A DNA stretch of 64,000 nt from Pseudomonas sp. S09G 359 (GTDB lineage Bacteria; Pseudomonadota; Gammaproteobacteria; Pseudomonadales; Pseudomonadaceae), in assembly GCF_002843605.1 (NCBI RefSeq), contig NZ_CP025263.1, positions 5,423,501 through 5,487,500 of the forward strand, given 5' to 3'. The position numbers and the translations under genes are program-made. Positions 13,215 through 22,077 of the stretch are shown piece after piece. The first letter of the stretch is position 1, and each line of letters begins with the position of its first letter. Below the pieces are notes generated by a model, which saw only the letters and a list, made by a program, of their open reading frames with translations, made no database searches and was not told the origin of the DNA.

Positions 13215-13385
13215 TCACTCGTCCTCGGACTCGGGCTTGCGCTTCTCTCGTTCCCACAACTCGGCGGCACCGGGAAATTCGGTGCCGTCCTCACTGCCCA
13301 GTTCATCCGGGTCATAGCGACTCAAACAGCCCTCGCCCAGTGTCGCTGGGGCTTTCGAGGTGGCTTTATCCAGTGGGTCATTCAT
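13215..13385 (-). CDS. Small acidic hypothetical protein (56 aa)
   Basis: This short reading frame encodes MNDPLDKATSKAPATLGEGC and continues to an end in KRKPESEDE. It is highly charged, with one cysteine, no membrane segment and no domain I recognise. A GGACTG sequence lies 8-10 bases before the ATG. The stop codon directly abuts the stop of the convergent chemoreceptor with no bases between. The coding-like composition and the clean start support a real gene, but the function is unknown. Confidence 0.6.
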   Translation of the reverse strand: MNDPLDKATSKAPATLGEGCLSRYDPDELGSEDGTEFPGAAELWEREKRKPESEDE

Positions 13386-13411
13386 CGCTCAGTCCTCAAA
13401 CATCAGGCAAA

Positions 13412-13448
13412 GAAAAAGGGCCTGGGACGATTTAACGCCCCGGCCCTT
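13412..13448 (-). terminator. Terminator after purU
   Basis: On the minus strand AAGGGCC and GGGGCG pair with the downstream half to form a GC stem with an ATTTAA-type loop, followed by TTTTTCTTT. It lies 20 bases beyond the purU stop. Confidence 0.65.
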
Positions 13449-13467
13449 GATTCTTCAATCGCCTTGA

Positions 13468-14316
13468 TCAGAACACGACAGTCTTGTTGCCGTGCACCAA
13501 CACGCGGTCTTCCAGGTGATAACGCAGGCCACGGGCCAGGACCATCTTCTCGACGTCACGGCCGAAACGCACCATGTCTTCAATGCTGTCGCTGTGGCTG
13601 ACACGCACCACGTCCTGCTCGATGATCGGACCGGCATCCAGCTCTTCAGTAACGTAGTGGCAGGTTGCGCCGATCAACTTCACTCCGCGCAAGGAAGCCT
13701 GATGGTACGGCTTGGCACCCACAAACGATGGCAGGAAGCTGTGATGAATGTTGATCACCTTGCCGGCGTATTCGCGACACAGTTCCGGCGGCAGGATCTG
13801 CATGTAGCGCGCCAGCACTACCACGTCGGCTTCGTGCTGCTTGACCAGTCGGGACACCTCAGCGAAAGCCGGCTCCTTGTCCTGCGGGTTGACCGGCACA
13901 TGGTAGTACGGGATGCCATGCCATTCGACCATGCTGCGCAGGTCGTCATGGTTGGAGATCACACAGGCGATCTCGCAGTCCAGTTCATCGCTGTGCCAGC
14001 GGTGCAGCAAGTCGGCCAGGCAGTGGGATTCGCGACTGGCCATCAACACCACGCGTTTTTTCTGCTCGGTGTCGGTGATGTGCCAGGTCATCGAAAACTC
14101 TTCGGCGATCGGCGCAAAGGCCTCGCGGAACGCCTCGAGGCCAAAGGGCAGCGTATCGGCACGAATTTCGTGACGCATGAAGAACCAACCGCTGAGATTG
14201 TCCGAGTGATGACTCGCCTCGGTGATCCAACCGTTGTGGGAGGCCAGAAAGTTACTGACTTTGGCAACGATGCCGACCCGGTCCGGGCAAGCAATCACCA
14301 GCCGAAAAGTGCGCAT
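13468..14316 (-). CDS. purU: Formyltetrahydrofolate deformylase
   Basis: PurU hydrolyses 10-formyl-tetrahydrofolate to formate and tetrahydrofolate, balancing one-carbon pools and supplying formate for PurT. The 282-residue protein begins with an ACT regulatory domain (MRTFRLVIACPDRVGIVAKV). A formyltransferase fold follows, carrying the conserved INIHHSFLPSF segment and the GATCHYVTEELDAGPII segment with the catalytic aspartate. I chose the ATG at 14316; a frame-open extension of 12 codons upstream is not conserved in character. It is a monocistronic gene with its own terminator. Confidence 0.94.
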   Translation of the reverse strand: MRTFRLVIACPDRVGIVAKVSNFLASHNGWITEASHHSDNLSGWFFMRHEIRADTLPFGLEAFREAFAPIAEEFSMTWHITDTEQKKRVVLMASRESHCLADLLHRWHSDELDCEIACVISNHDDLRSMVEWHGIPYYHVPVNPQDKEPAFAEVSRLVKQHEADVVVLARYMQILPPELCREYAGKVINIHHSFLPSFVGAKPYHQASLRGVKLIGATCHYVTEELDAGPIIEQDVVRVSHSDSIEDMVRFGRDVEKMVLARGLRYHLEDRVLVHGNKTVVF

Positions 14317-14666
14317 TAGGGGAAAACTCCAGAACTTCGCAAAGGCCGCCATTCTAGCGATTACGCAGGAAAACTGCAGTATTCGTTAACGCTTATTCTG
14401 ATCGCCGGCCCACGCCATGTCCCTTACTCACCTGAGGTTTACCACCTTAATATGAATCTACTGCGTCACCCTTTGGCAGTTCGTCGACTAATCAGGGAGA
14501 TTATCTTTAGCTCTACGACCTACTAATTAACTCGTTTGCATAGCTTTGCTACAAACATTCAACGTAATTCACATAAATGCGACCTTAAATGTTTACTTGG
14601 GCAAACCGCCTGACTATTATTGGGCCACTCTCCCTGTCAATCAGCGCTCTACATAAGGTAGTCCCC
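14317..14666. promoter_or_regulatory. AT-rich mvaT upstream region
   Basis: This 350-base gap between purU and mvaT is noticeably more AT-rich than the surrounding genes, especially 14440-14640. It must contain the mvaT promoter, and AT-rich DNA is the preferred target of MvaT itself, so autoregulation is plausible. I could not assign -35 and -10 boxes with confidence. No conserved ORF is visible. Confidence 0.45.
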
Positions 14667-15041
14667 ATGTCTCTGATCAACGAATACCGTGCCACCGAAG
14701 AAGCTATCAAAGAGCTGCAAGCCCGTTTGAAAAACCTGTCCCAAGACGACAAACTGCAAACCGAGCTGGAATTCGAAGGCAAATTGCGCACCCTGATGGG
14801 TGAATACTCCAAATCCCTGCGTGACATCATCGCGCTGCTGGATCCAGAGTCGAAAGTTAAAGCACCACGTGGCGCTGTGAAAACTACCGGCACCAAGCGT
14901 GCGCGCAAGGTCAAACAATACAAAAACCCGCACAACGGCGAAGTGATTGAAACCAAAGGCGGCAACCACAAGACCCTGAAAGAATGGAAAGCCAAGTGGG
15001 GCGGCGACGTGGTTGAAGGCTGGGCTACCCTGCTGGGCTAA
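14667..15041 (+). CDS. mvaT: H-NS-family xenogeneic silencer MvaT
   Basis: This 124-residue nucleoid protein polymerises on AT-rich DNA and silences horizontally acquired and virulence-type genes in Pseudomonas. The N-terminal half (about 1-60) is an acidic coiled-coil oligomerisation region starting MSLINEYRATEEAIKELQ. The C-terminal DNA-binding part contains KQYKNPHNGEVIETKGGN and KTLKEWKAKWG, the MvaT/MvaU signature. I start at ATG 14667, which has AAGG upstream; an in-frame ATG further upstream lies in the untranslated region. A strong terminator follows. Whether it is MvaT or its paralogue MvaU rests on the neighbouring purU and sbcB, which fit mvaT. Confidence 0.94.
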   Translation: MSLINEYRATEEAIKELQARLKNLSQDDKLQTELEFEGKLRTLMGEYSKSLRDIIALLDPESKVKAPRGAVKTTGTKRARKVKQYKNPHNGEVIETKGGNHKTLKEWKAKWGGDVVEGWATLLG

Positions 15042-15075
15042 GCTCAAAAGGCCTGCGCCAGATACGCGACAGATT

Positions 15076-15103
15076 AAAAAACGCCAGCTTGCTGGCGTTT
15101 TTT
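15076..15103 (+). terminator. Terminator after mvaT
   Basis: This is a perfect hairpin, CGCCAGC-TT-GCTGGCG, flanked by six A and six T. The symmetry lets it also serve sbcB on the other strand, which ends at 15132. Confidence 0.9.
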
Positions 15104-15131
15104 AATGCCTGAATGTCCTGTAAAAAAACGC

Positions 15132-16559
15132 CTACACATTCACCCGTGCGGCTAAAGAATCGGCATATTCCTGCCACTGCTCCAGCACCCCACGCTGAAA
15201 CGGTGTAGCACTTACGGCCAACTCCTGCCGCGCCTGGTTAAATACCTCAAGGGTATTCGGAGCGCCCATTTCAGGGTCTGACAAACGTTGCTGACAGAAA
15301 AGACTCCAGCGTTGTTGCTCCTCGTTGTTCAACGTATCGGGGAAGTTGCGTGCGCGATAGCGAAACAATAATTCAGGCAAACGCGGATCATCAAAAGGCC
15401 ACTGCTGGCGTGCTAATTGCGCCGGCTCGGCAGCCCGGACTTGTTCACATAAACGCCGATCGCGATCGCCGATAAAACCGTCGTAAAGCTGCTGTTCCGG
15501 GTCTGCACTTGGTACAAAATCTTCCTCAGCGTAAATGGCCGCCAACTTATCGCGCCAAAGTTCCTGTGCGTCAGTTAGCCGCAGCGCACGCTCCTGATAA
15601 AGATTCATATCCAAGTTCAGACGCTCACGGTCTTCGGCCCGCAGCACATTCAACGGCGCGACCACCGGGCAACGGTTGATATGCACCAACTTGAGCGGCA
15701 CCGGCAGTTCGCCCTCGGCAAGCTCGTCACGGCGGGTGTACAGACGTTGGCGCAAGGCATTCGCATCAAGGTCCAGCAGCCCTTGGGGGTCGAGCCCAAG
15801 GTCGCAGACGATCAGCGCATTGCGATTGCGCGGGTGCCAGGCCAGCGGCAATACAACGCCCAGGTAATGACGCTCGGCAGAAAACCGCCCGGAAATATGC
15901 ACCATCGGCTGGAGCAGGCGTACCTGATCCATCACCCGTTGCTTGCTGCGTAGCTCGAACAGCCATTCGTAAAGCTTGGGTTGCTTCTCGCGGAGCAGTC
16001 GCGCCAGCGCAATGGTGGCACGCACGTCGGACAACGCATCGTGGGCCTGGCCATGGTCGATACCGTTGGCTGCGGTCAAACGCTCCAGCTTGAGCGTAAC
16101 GCGCCCATCCTGCTGCGGCCACTCAATGCCGTCCGGGCGCAGGGCGTAGGCGGTGCGCACCACGTCGATCAAGTCCCAACGGCTGTTACCGCCCTGCCAC
16201 TCCCGTGCGTAGGGGTCGAAAAAGTTGCGATACAGGCTGTAGCGCGTCATTTCATCGTCAAAGCGCAAGGTGTTGTAGCCCGCGCCGCAGGTACCCGGGG
16301 CGGCCAGTTCGGCATGCACCCGGGTCATGAAGTCGGCCTCGGCCAAGCCTTTTTCCGCGAGTATTGCAGGGGTGATGCCAGTAATCGCGCACGCCGCAGG
16401 ATGGGGCAGGATATCCTCGCTGGGCTGGCAATAAAGGTTGACCGGGGCGCCGATCTCGTTGAGTTGGAGGTCCGTACGAATACCGGCTACCTGAAGCGGG
16501 CGATCGCTGCGTGGGTTGATGCCGGTGGTTTCATAGTCGTACCAGAAAATGGAGGTCAC
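15132..16559 (-). CDS. sbcB: Exodeoxyribonuclease I
   Basis: ExoI degrades single-stranded DNA 3'-5' and takes part in recombination and mismatch repair. The protein has 475 residues, the same as the E. coli enzyme. The DEDD exonuclease motif D8-x-E10 is visible in FWYDYETTG, and later HDALSDVRATIALARLL carries the final acidic/His motif. The C-terminal half is the SH3-like and helical ExoI-C region. The start codon is GTG at 16559 with AGGA 7 bases upstream. It is divergent from the RDD gene. Confidence 0.95.
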   Translation of the reverse strand: MTSIFWYDYETTGINPRSDRPLQVAGIRTDLQLNEIGAPVNLYCQPSEDILPHPAACAITGITPAILAEKGLAEADFMTRVHAELAAPGTCGAGYNTLRFDDEMTRYSLYRNFFDPYAREWQGGNSRWDLIDVVRTAYALRPDGIEWPQQDGRVTLKLERLTAANGIDHGQAHDALSDVRATIALARLLREKQPKLYEWLFELRSKQRVMDQVRLLQPMVHISGRFSAERHYLGVVLPLAWHPRNRNALIVCDLGLDPQGLLDLDANALRQRLYTRRDELAEGELPVPLKLVHINRCPVVAPLNVLRAEDRERLNLDMNLYQERALRLTDAQELWRDKLAAIYAEEDFVPSADPEQQLYDGFIGDRDRRLCEQVRAAEPAQLARQQWPFDDPRLPELLFRYRARNFPDTLNNEEQQRWSLFCQQRLSDPEMGAPNTLEVFNQARQELAVSATPFQRGVLEQWQEYADSLAARVNV

Positions 16560-16726
16560 GGGCTATTCCTGTACTGAAGATCAACGAAGTCTAGGCGCTG
16601 AACAACCTTCGAGGCCAGCACCGATTAACCTGTACAAATATCCAGCAAAACCTTGGGTGGTTGCTTCCGTCGCCGACACTGCTAGCATCCGTGTCTCCCA
16701 GCCGCTTTGCACTGCCAAGGATTGCG

Positions 16727-17419
16727 ATGCCATCAGCCCCATTGGACACCCGCTACCAGATCGAGACCCCAGAGGGCATCGACCTGCCCCTGCGCCCGGC
16801 CGGCCTGGTGCCACGCGTGCTGGCCTTTGCCTTCGACCTGGGCCTGCGCGGGGTGGTCATGGGTGTACTTCTGGTGCCACTGGCCTTGCTTGGCAATATA
16901 GGTATCGGCCTGGGCTCGCTGCTGCTGTTCCTGATCAGTTGGTGGTACATGGTGCTCTTTGAGGTGCTCAACCAGGGCCGCTCACCGGGCAAGCAGGTGA
17001 TGGGCCTGCGCGTCGTCCAGGACGACGGCACCCCGATCGGCTGGTCTGCGTCACTCATCCGCAACCTGCTGCGGTTTGTCGACATGCTGCCTTTCGGCTA
17101 CTTCCTCGGCGCCATCAGTTGCCTGCAGCATCCGCACTTCAAGCGCCTGGGCGACCTGGCCGCCGGCACACTGGTGATCTACCGTGAACAACCCCTTGTA
17201 CGCCCCAAAGTGCCTGCGGCGCCGGCACTGCGCTTGCCCTTTGCCCTGGACCTGAACGAGCAGCGGGCCATCCTTGGTTTTGCGGAGCGTCAGGCTGAGC
17301 TCTCCGCCGAACGGGTCCACGAATTGGCATCGATCCTGGCCACACCCCTGCAGGTATCCCCGGCCCGCGCCGTGGAGCAACTCAATGGCGTGGCCCGTGG
17401 CCTGTTGGGGCCAACATGA
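16727..17419 (+). CDS. RDD-family membrane protein
   Basis: This 230-residue inner-membrane protein has an RDD domain (about residues 20-150) with membrane helices near 32-75 and 105-130. It shows the family motif GRSPGKQVMGLRVVQDDG and ends in a cytosolic helical tail of about 80 residues. Some RDD proteins act in sodium/proton transport, but its role here is unknown. The ATG at 16727 has AAGGA upstream. Its stop overlaps the start of the next gene (ATGA). It is the first gene of a six-gene operon that includes a MoxR ATPase. Confidence 0.85.
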   Translation: MPSAPLDTRYQIETPEGIDLPLRPAGLVPRVLAFAFDLGLRGVVMGVLLVPLALLGNIGIGLGSLLLFLISWWYMVLFEVLNQGRSPGKQVMGLRVVQDDGTPIGWSASLIRNLLRFVDMLPFGYFLGAISCLQHPHFKRLGDLAAGTLVIYREQPLVRPKVPAAPALRLPFALDLNEQRAILGFAERQAELSAERVHELASILATPLQVSPARAVEQLNGVARGLLGPT

Positions 17420-18396
17420 AACAGAGCCTCTTCGAAAACCGTCACCAACCCCAATGGCACGCCTTTGCCGAACAACTGAAGCAGTTGGAACAAGGCAAGG
17501 CCAAAGCCAGTGACATGGCCGACTTCCCTCATCAGTACCGACGCCTGTGCCAACACCTGGCCTTGGCCCAGGAGCGTGGCTACAGCAGCTACCTGGTGGA
17601 CCCGCTACAACAACTGGCCCTGCGCGGCCACCAGCAGCTGTACCGGCATCGCAGCCAATTGGCGGCAAACATCCTGGGTTTTGTGCTGGCAGGCTTTCCT
17701 CGGCTGGTGCGCGAACAGTGGCGTTTCGTGCTGATCGCCAGCCTGATGTTCTTTGGCAGCCTGGCGGGCATTGCCCTGCTGGTGTACCTGTTTCCCGACC
17801 TGATCTACAGCATCGTCAGCCCCCAGCAGGTGGCCGAGATGCAGGGCATGTACGACCCCGATGCAAGCCGCCTGGGCCGTGCCGCGGAACGCGCCTCCAG
17901 CGAAGACTGGATGATGTTCGGCTACTACGTGATGCACAACATCGGCATCGCATTCCAGACGTTTGCCGCCGGGTTGCTGTTCGGCCTGGGCAGTGTGTTC
18001 TTCCTGATCTTCAACGGCCTCATCATCGGAGCGGTCTCCGGGCACCTGACCGAAATAGGTTATGGGCAGACCTTCTGGTCCTTCGTCATCGGCCATGGAG
18101 CGTTCGAACTGAGTGCCATCGCCCTGGCCGGTGCTGCCGGCTTGCAACTGGGCTGGGCGCTGATCGCCCCCGGGCATCTAACCCGCGGCGAGTCGTTGCG
18201 GCTGGCCGCACATAAAAGCGTGCAGATGCTGTGTGGTGTCATGGTATTCCTGCTGATCGCCGCGTTTATCGAGGCTTACTGGTCCTCCACCACCGGGATC
18301 CGACCCTGGGTCAAATACGGGGTGGGTGCTGCCCTGTGGCTGCTGGTGGCCGCCTATCTGAGCCTTGCTGGAAGGAACCGCCATGCGCCTGAGTGA
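17416..18396 (+). CDS. SpoIIM/DUF95-family membrane protein
   Basis: This 326-residue membrane protein is related to the stage II sporulation protein M family, although pseudomonads do not sporulate. It has a soluble N-terminal region rich in basic and aromatic residues (1-95), then about five to six hydrophobic segments. These include WRFVLIASLMFFGSLAGIALL near 100-125 and the conserved IGHGAFELSAIALAGAAGLQLG near 220-245. Homologues outside spore formers are usually found beside RDD and MoxR/DUF58 genes, as here. It overlaps the upstream stop by 4 bases and the downstream start by 14. Confidence 0.83.
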   Translation: MKQSLFENRHQPQWHAFAEQLKQLEQGKAKASDMADFPHQYRRLCQHLALAQERGYSSYLVDPLQQLALRGHQQLYRHRSQLAANILGFVLAGFPRLVREQWRFVLIASLMFFGSLAGIALLVYLFPDLIYSIVSPQQVAEMQGMYDPDASRLGRAAERASSEDWMMFGYYVMHNIGIAFQTFAAGLLFGLGSVFFLIFNGLIIGAVSGHLTEIGYGQTFWSFVIGHGAFELSAIALAGAAGLQLGWALIAPGHLTRGESLRLAAHKSVQMLCGVMVFLLIAAFIEAYWSSTTGIRPWVKYGVGAALWLLVAAYLSLAGRNRHAPE

Positions 18397-19912
18397 TGCC
18401 AGTGTGGTGATTCGCCCGCGTACCGCCTGGGAAGCCATGGACCTTGGCGTATTAATGGCCCGGGAGCATCGCTTGCTCTTGATGGGCAGTTGGGCGCTGG
18501 TAAGTCTACCGGTGTTCGCCTTGCTCACCGCGCTGCTGTGGAAATACCCGTCCACCGCCATGTTCCTGTTCTGGTGGTTCAAGCCAGCCTTCGACCGCCT
18601 GCCGCTGTACATTCTTTCCAAGGCCTTATTTGGCGAAACGCCCAGCCTCAAACAGGCCGTGCGCCAATGGCCGCGCCTGCTCAAGGGCCAGTTGCTGGCC
18701 AGCCTGACCTGGCGGCGCTTCAGTCTCAGCCGCAGCTTTGTCATGCCGGTGAGCCAACTTGAGGGCCTGGACGGCCAGCCACGCCAAAAACGCCTGGGCG
18801 TGTTGCAACAACGCAATGCCGGTGCCGCGCGCTGGCTGACCACCATCGGAGTGCATCTGGAGATTGGCCTGTGGTTCGGTTGCATGGCACTGTTCTATCT
18901 GTTTATTCCCCAGCAGCTCGAAATGGATTGGGATTGGCAGCGCCTCGCATTGGCAACAGGCTCGGAGGGGCTGTGGCTGGAACACTTGGGTAATGCTTTC
19001 TACGCCCTGATCCTGGTGTTTTGGGAGCCTATTTACGTCGCCTGTGGGTTCAGCCTTTACCTCAACCGCCGCACAGTACTGGAAGCCTGGGACCTGGAGC
19101 TGGTGTTCCGGCGCCTTCGCCAACGCCTGAGCAGCGTGACGCCCCTGCTATTGCTGGTGATCGGGCTGACGCTGTTACCGTTGAGCCCGCCGCCCATGGC
19201 CGACACGTCCATTCCAGCCAAGCCACTGAGCACGCAAGGCGCAAACCAGTCAATCAAGTCCCTGCTGGACAAGCCCCCGTTCAAAAACCCGGAAACCGTC
19301 ACCCGCTATCGCTTTGGCGAAGATAAACCTGCGGTTAAAAACAAGGCACACAGCGACGGCAAACTTCCGGCCTGGCTACAAGCCCTGCTGGACAACTTCA
19401 ACAGCAACACCTTCAAGCACATCGCTCTGGGACTGGAAGTGCTGTTATGGAGCCTTCTGCTCGGTGGCCTGGCCTTGCTGGTGTGGCGTTATCGCGACTG
19501 GTTGCACGCCTTTGTCAGTCGACGCGGGCCATCTAAGCCCAAAGCCCCTAAGCCTGCGCCCACACAATTGTTTGGCCTGGAACTGGGCACCGAAACCTTG
19601 CCCGAAGATATCGCCGGCACTGCCGAACAATTATGGGTCAGCCAGCCAAGGGAAGCCCTGGGCCTTCTGTATCGCGGCCTGCTCAGCCGGTTGCTGCATG
19701 ACTTCAACCTGCCGCTGAAAAGCGCCGACACCGAAAGCCAGGTGCTGGAACGTGTTCACCAGTTGCAGCAACCGCAGTTGCAAGCCTTCAGCGAGGAGTT
19801 GACCCGGCATTGGCAAAACCTCGCTTACGGCCATCACGCTCCCCCGCCCTCAGCCCAGCAAAAGTTGTGCAATGACTGGCGCATTCTGTTCAATTCGGGA
19901 GGCGCCCGATGA
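18383..19912 (+). CDS. DUF4129-domain membrane protein
   Basis: This 509-residue protein has several N-terminal membrane helices (for example 38-60 and 160-190, and 255-275), then a periplasmic or linker region rich in Pro/Lys, another helix near 350-370, and a C-terminal DUF4129-like domain (about 420-490). That last domain contains AREALGLLYRGLLSRL and SADTESQVLERVHQ. DUF4129 is also found in transglutaminase-like proteins linked to MoxR operons. The start is the ATG at 18383 with GGAAGGA 8 bases upstream. Its stop overlaps the next start (ATGA). No enzymatic motif is evident. Confidence 0.8.
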   Translation: MRLSDASVVIRPRTAWEAMDLGVLMAREHRLLLMGSWALVSLPVFALLTALLWKYPSTAMFLFWWFKPAFDRLPLYILSKALFGETPSLKQAVRQWPRLLKGQLLASLTWRRFSLSRSFVMPVSQLEGLDGQPRQKRLGVLQQRNAGAARWLTTIGVHLEIGLWFGCMALFYLFIPQQLEMDWDWQRLALATGSEGLWLEHLGNAFYALILVFWEPIYVACGFSLYLNRRTVLEAWDLELVFRRLRQRLSSVTPLLLLVIGLTLLPLSPPPMADTSIPAKPLSTQGANQSIKSLLDKPPFKNPETVTRYRFGEDKPAVKNKAHSDGKLPAWLQALLDNFNSNTFKHIALGLEVLLWSLLLGGLALLVWRYRDWLHAFVSRRGPSKPKAPKPAPTQLFGLELGTETLPEDIAGTAEQLWVSQPREALGLLYRGLLSRLLHDFNLPLKSADTESQVLERVHQLQQPQLQAFSEELTRHWQNLAYGHHAPPPSAQQKLCNDWRILFNSGGAR

Positions 19913-21078
19913 ACCGGCCATTATTGTGGGTAGGGCTGTTGCTGGCGTGCCTGCTGGGTGCCGGCGGCTATTACGCCTGGAGCAAAGCCATTCCCTACGC
20001 TGTAACGGTGGATCGCGGCCCCTCCCCTGAGGCCCTGGCCAACCCCTACTTGGCGGCCGAACACTTTCTGCGCCAACAAGGCATAGCCGTGGAACATGCC
20101 AATAGCCTGGAGCGGCTGGCTACCTTGCCGCCAAAGGGCAACAGCCTGTTGATACTCGGCGAACGCAGCAACATGTCACCACGCCAGGTAGAGCAACTGC
20201 TGGGCTGGGCTAAATCCGGCGGTCATTTGCTGTTGGTGGCCGAGGCGCTATGGGATGAAGAAACGGGTAAAAGCGGCGACCTGTTACTCGACCGCCTGGC
20301 GATCCACCAGGCCTTGAGTGACGAGCCAGAAGAACTCGAGAGCGCACCTGACAAGGCCCGCAAAAATAAAGCGCCGGATCTGACCAAGCTGTATGTCGAT
20401 AATGAAACCGCTCCGGCCTATTTCAGCTTCGACACCGACTTCAACCTCGCCGACCCCAAGCACCAGGCGCAATTTTCGGCCAATAGCGCCAGGTCGAGCC
20501 ACCTGATGCAACTCGACCTCGGCGACGGCAGTGTCACGGTGATTACCGACAGTGACCTGTGGAAAACCCCGGACATCGGCAAACACGACAATGCCTGGCT
20601 GCTGTGGTACCTGAACCAGGGCACTGCCGTGACCTTGCTGTTCAACAGCGACGTCGACGATCTGTTCACCCTGCTGGTGCGGTATTTTCCCCAGGCGCTG
20701 GTGGCACTCCTGGCCGCGGTCGTCCTGGCACTCTGGCACGTCGGCATGCGTCAGGGGCCGATCCAGGCGCCCGCCTCCAAGGCACGTCGACAGTTGCAGG
20801 AACACCTGAAGGCCAGCGCCGATTTCCTGCTGCGCCGCAGCGGCCAAGGCACGCTGTTGCACGCCTTGCAGCGCGACATCCTGCGCACCGCCCGGCGGCG
20901 TCACCCGGGCTTTGAACACCTCGACAACGACAGACAGTGGCAGGTGCTTGAACACCTGACGCGCCAACCCTCTCACGTCATCAGCCAGGCCCTCGGCCCA
21001 CTCTCGGCAAAACGGCTTTCAAACGCCGATTTCAGCCGCCGGGTGGCATGCCTGCAAACACTCAGGAATGCCCTATGA
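19909..21078 (+). CDS. DUF4350-domain protein
   Basis: This 389-residue protein has an N-terminal helix (residues 5-25), then an extracytoplasmic domain of about 210 residues. That domain begins NPYLAAEHFLRQQGI and resembles the DUF4350/GATase-like fold (LLILGERSNMSPRQVEQL). A second helix lies near 255-275, followed by a cytosolic helical region. It is encoded between DUF4129 and MoxR, with four-base overlaps at both ends, so it is surely co-expressed with them. No function is established; a structural or scaffold role in the membrane complex is an inference from context. Confidence 0.78.
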   Translation: MNRPLLWVGLLLACLLGAGGYYAWSKAIPYAVTVDRGPSPEALANPYLAAEHFLRQQGIAVEHANSLERLATLPPKGNSLLILGERSNMSPRQVEQLLGWAKSGGHLLLVAEALWDEETGKSGDLLLDRLAIHQALSDEPEELESAPDKARKNKAPDLTKLYVDNETAPAYFSFDTDFNLADPKHQAQFSANSARSSHLMQLDLGDGSVTVITDSDLWKTPDIGKHDNAWLLWYLNQGTAVTLLFNSDVDDLFTLLVRYFPQALVALLAAVVLALWHVGMRQGPIQAPASKARRQLQEHLKASADFLLRRSGQGTLLHALQRDILRTARRRHPGFEHLDNDRQWQVLEHLTRQPSHVISQALGPLSAKRLSNADFSRRVACLQTLRNAL

Positions 21079-22070
21079 GCGAAACTCCAAGTGCCACTGC
21101 CCTGACCAGCGAAAGCCTGCAGCGTGCCAGCCAGCAAGCGCAGGCCCTGCGCGTCGAATTGCGCAAGGCGGTGATTGGCCAGGACCAGGTGATCGACGAT
21201 GTCCTTACCGCATTGATTGCTGGCGGCCATGTCTTGCTCGAAGGCGTGCCGGGCCTGGGCAAAACGCTGCTGGTACGTGCGTTGGCGCGTTGTTTCGATG
21301 GCGATTTCGCGCGCATCCAATTCACACCCGACCTGATGCCCAGCGATGTAACCGGACACGCCGTGTACGACCTGCACACCGAACAGTTCAAGTTGCGCAA
21401 AGGGCCGGTGTTCACCCACCTGTTGCTCGCCGATGAAATCAATCGTGCCCCGGCCAAGACCCAGGCAGCCCTGCTTGAAGCCATGCAGGAACGGCAAGTC
21501 ACCCTCGAAGGCGAGGCATTGCCCATCGGCCAGCCGTTCATGGTGCTGGCGACCCAGAACCCCATCGAACAGGAAGGCACTTACCCTCTGCCCGAAGCTG
21601 AGCTGGACCGCTTCATGCTGAAAGTACGCATGGGCTATCCGGACGCGCAGCAGGAACTTGAGATGGTGCGCGAAGTGACGCGCTCGTCCCGGGCCGACAT
21701 GCTCGATGTGCATCCGCTGCAAAGGGTGCTGCTGGCCGAGGACGTACTGCAATTGCAACAGATCGCCAGTGAACTTGCCCTGGATGAACACGTACTCGAC
21801 TACGCCGTACGCCTGGCCCGAGCCACCCGCAGCTGGCCCGGGCTGACCATCGGCGCCGGCCCACGGGCCTCCATTGCACTGGTCCGTGGCGCCCGCGCCC
21901 GGGCACTCTTGCGCGGCGGTGAGTTCGTCACCCCGGATGACATCAAGGGCTGCGCCCTTGCGGTACTGCGCCATCGGGTGCGGATTGCGCCAGAGCTGGA
22001 TATCGACGGATTGGAGGTCGACCAGGTGCTCCAGCAACTGCTGGACCAGATTCCAGCCCCCCGGCAATGA
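21075..22070 (+). CDS. MoxR-family AAA+ ATPase
   Basis: This 331-residue cytosolic AAA+ ATPase is of the MoxR family, thought to act as a chaperone that assembles or activates partner proteins with von Willebrand or DUF58 domains. Walker A is GVPGLGKT at residues 57-64, and Walker B ends in D120-E121 (LLLADEINRAPAKTQ). The sensor segment MVLATQNPIEQEGTYPLPEAELDRF follows. It precedes the DUF58 gene by 7 bases, the usual MoxR-DUF58 pairing. The start at 21075 has AGGA upstream and overlaps the previous stop. Confidence 0.92.
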   Translation: MSETPSATALTSESLQRASQQAQALRVELRKAVIGQDQVIDDVLTALIAGGHVLLEGVPGLGKTLLVRALARCFDGDFARIQFTPDLMPSDVTGHAVYDLHTEQFKLRKGPVFTHLLLADEINRAPAKTQAALLEAMQERQVTLEGEALPIGQPFMVLATQNPIEQEGTYPLPEAELDRFMLKVRMGYPDAQQELEMVREVTRSSRADMLDVHPLQRVLLAEDVLQLQQIASELALDEHVLDYAVRLARATRSWPGLTIGAGPRASIALVRGARARALLRGGEFVTPDDIKGCALAVLRHRVRIAPELDIDGLEVDQVLQQLLDQIPAPRQ

Positions 22071-22077
22071 CGCGCCC

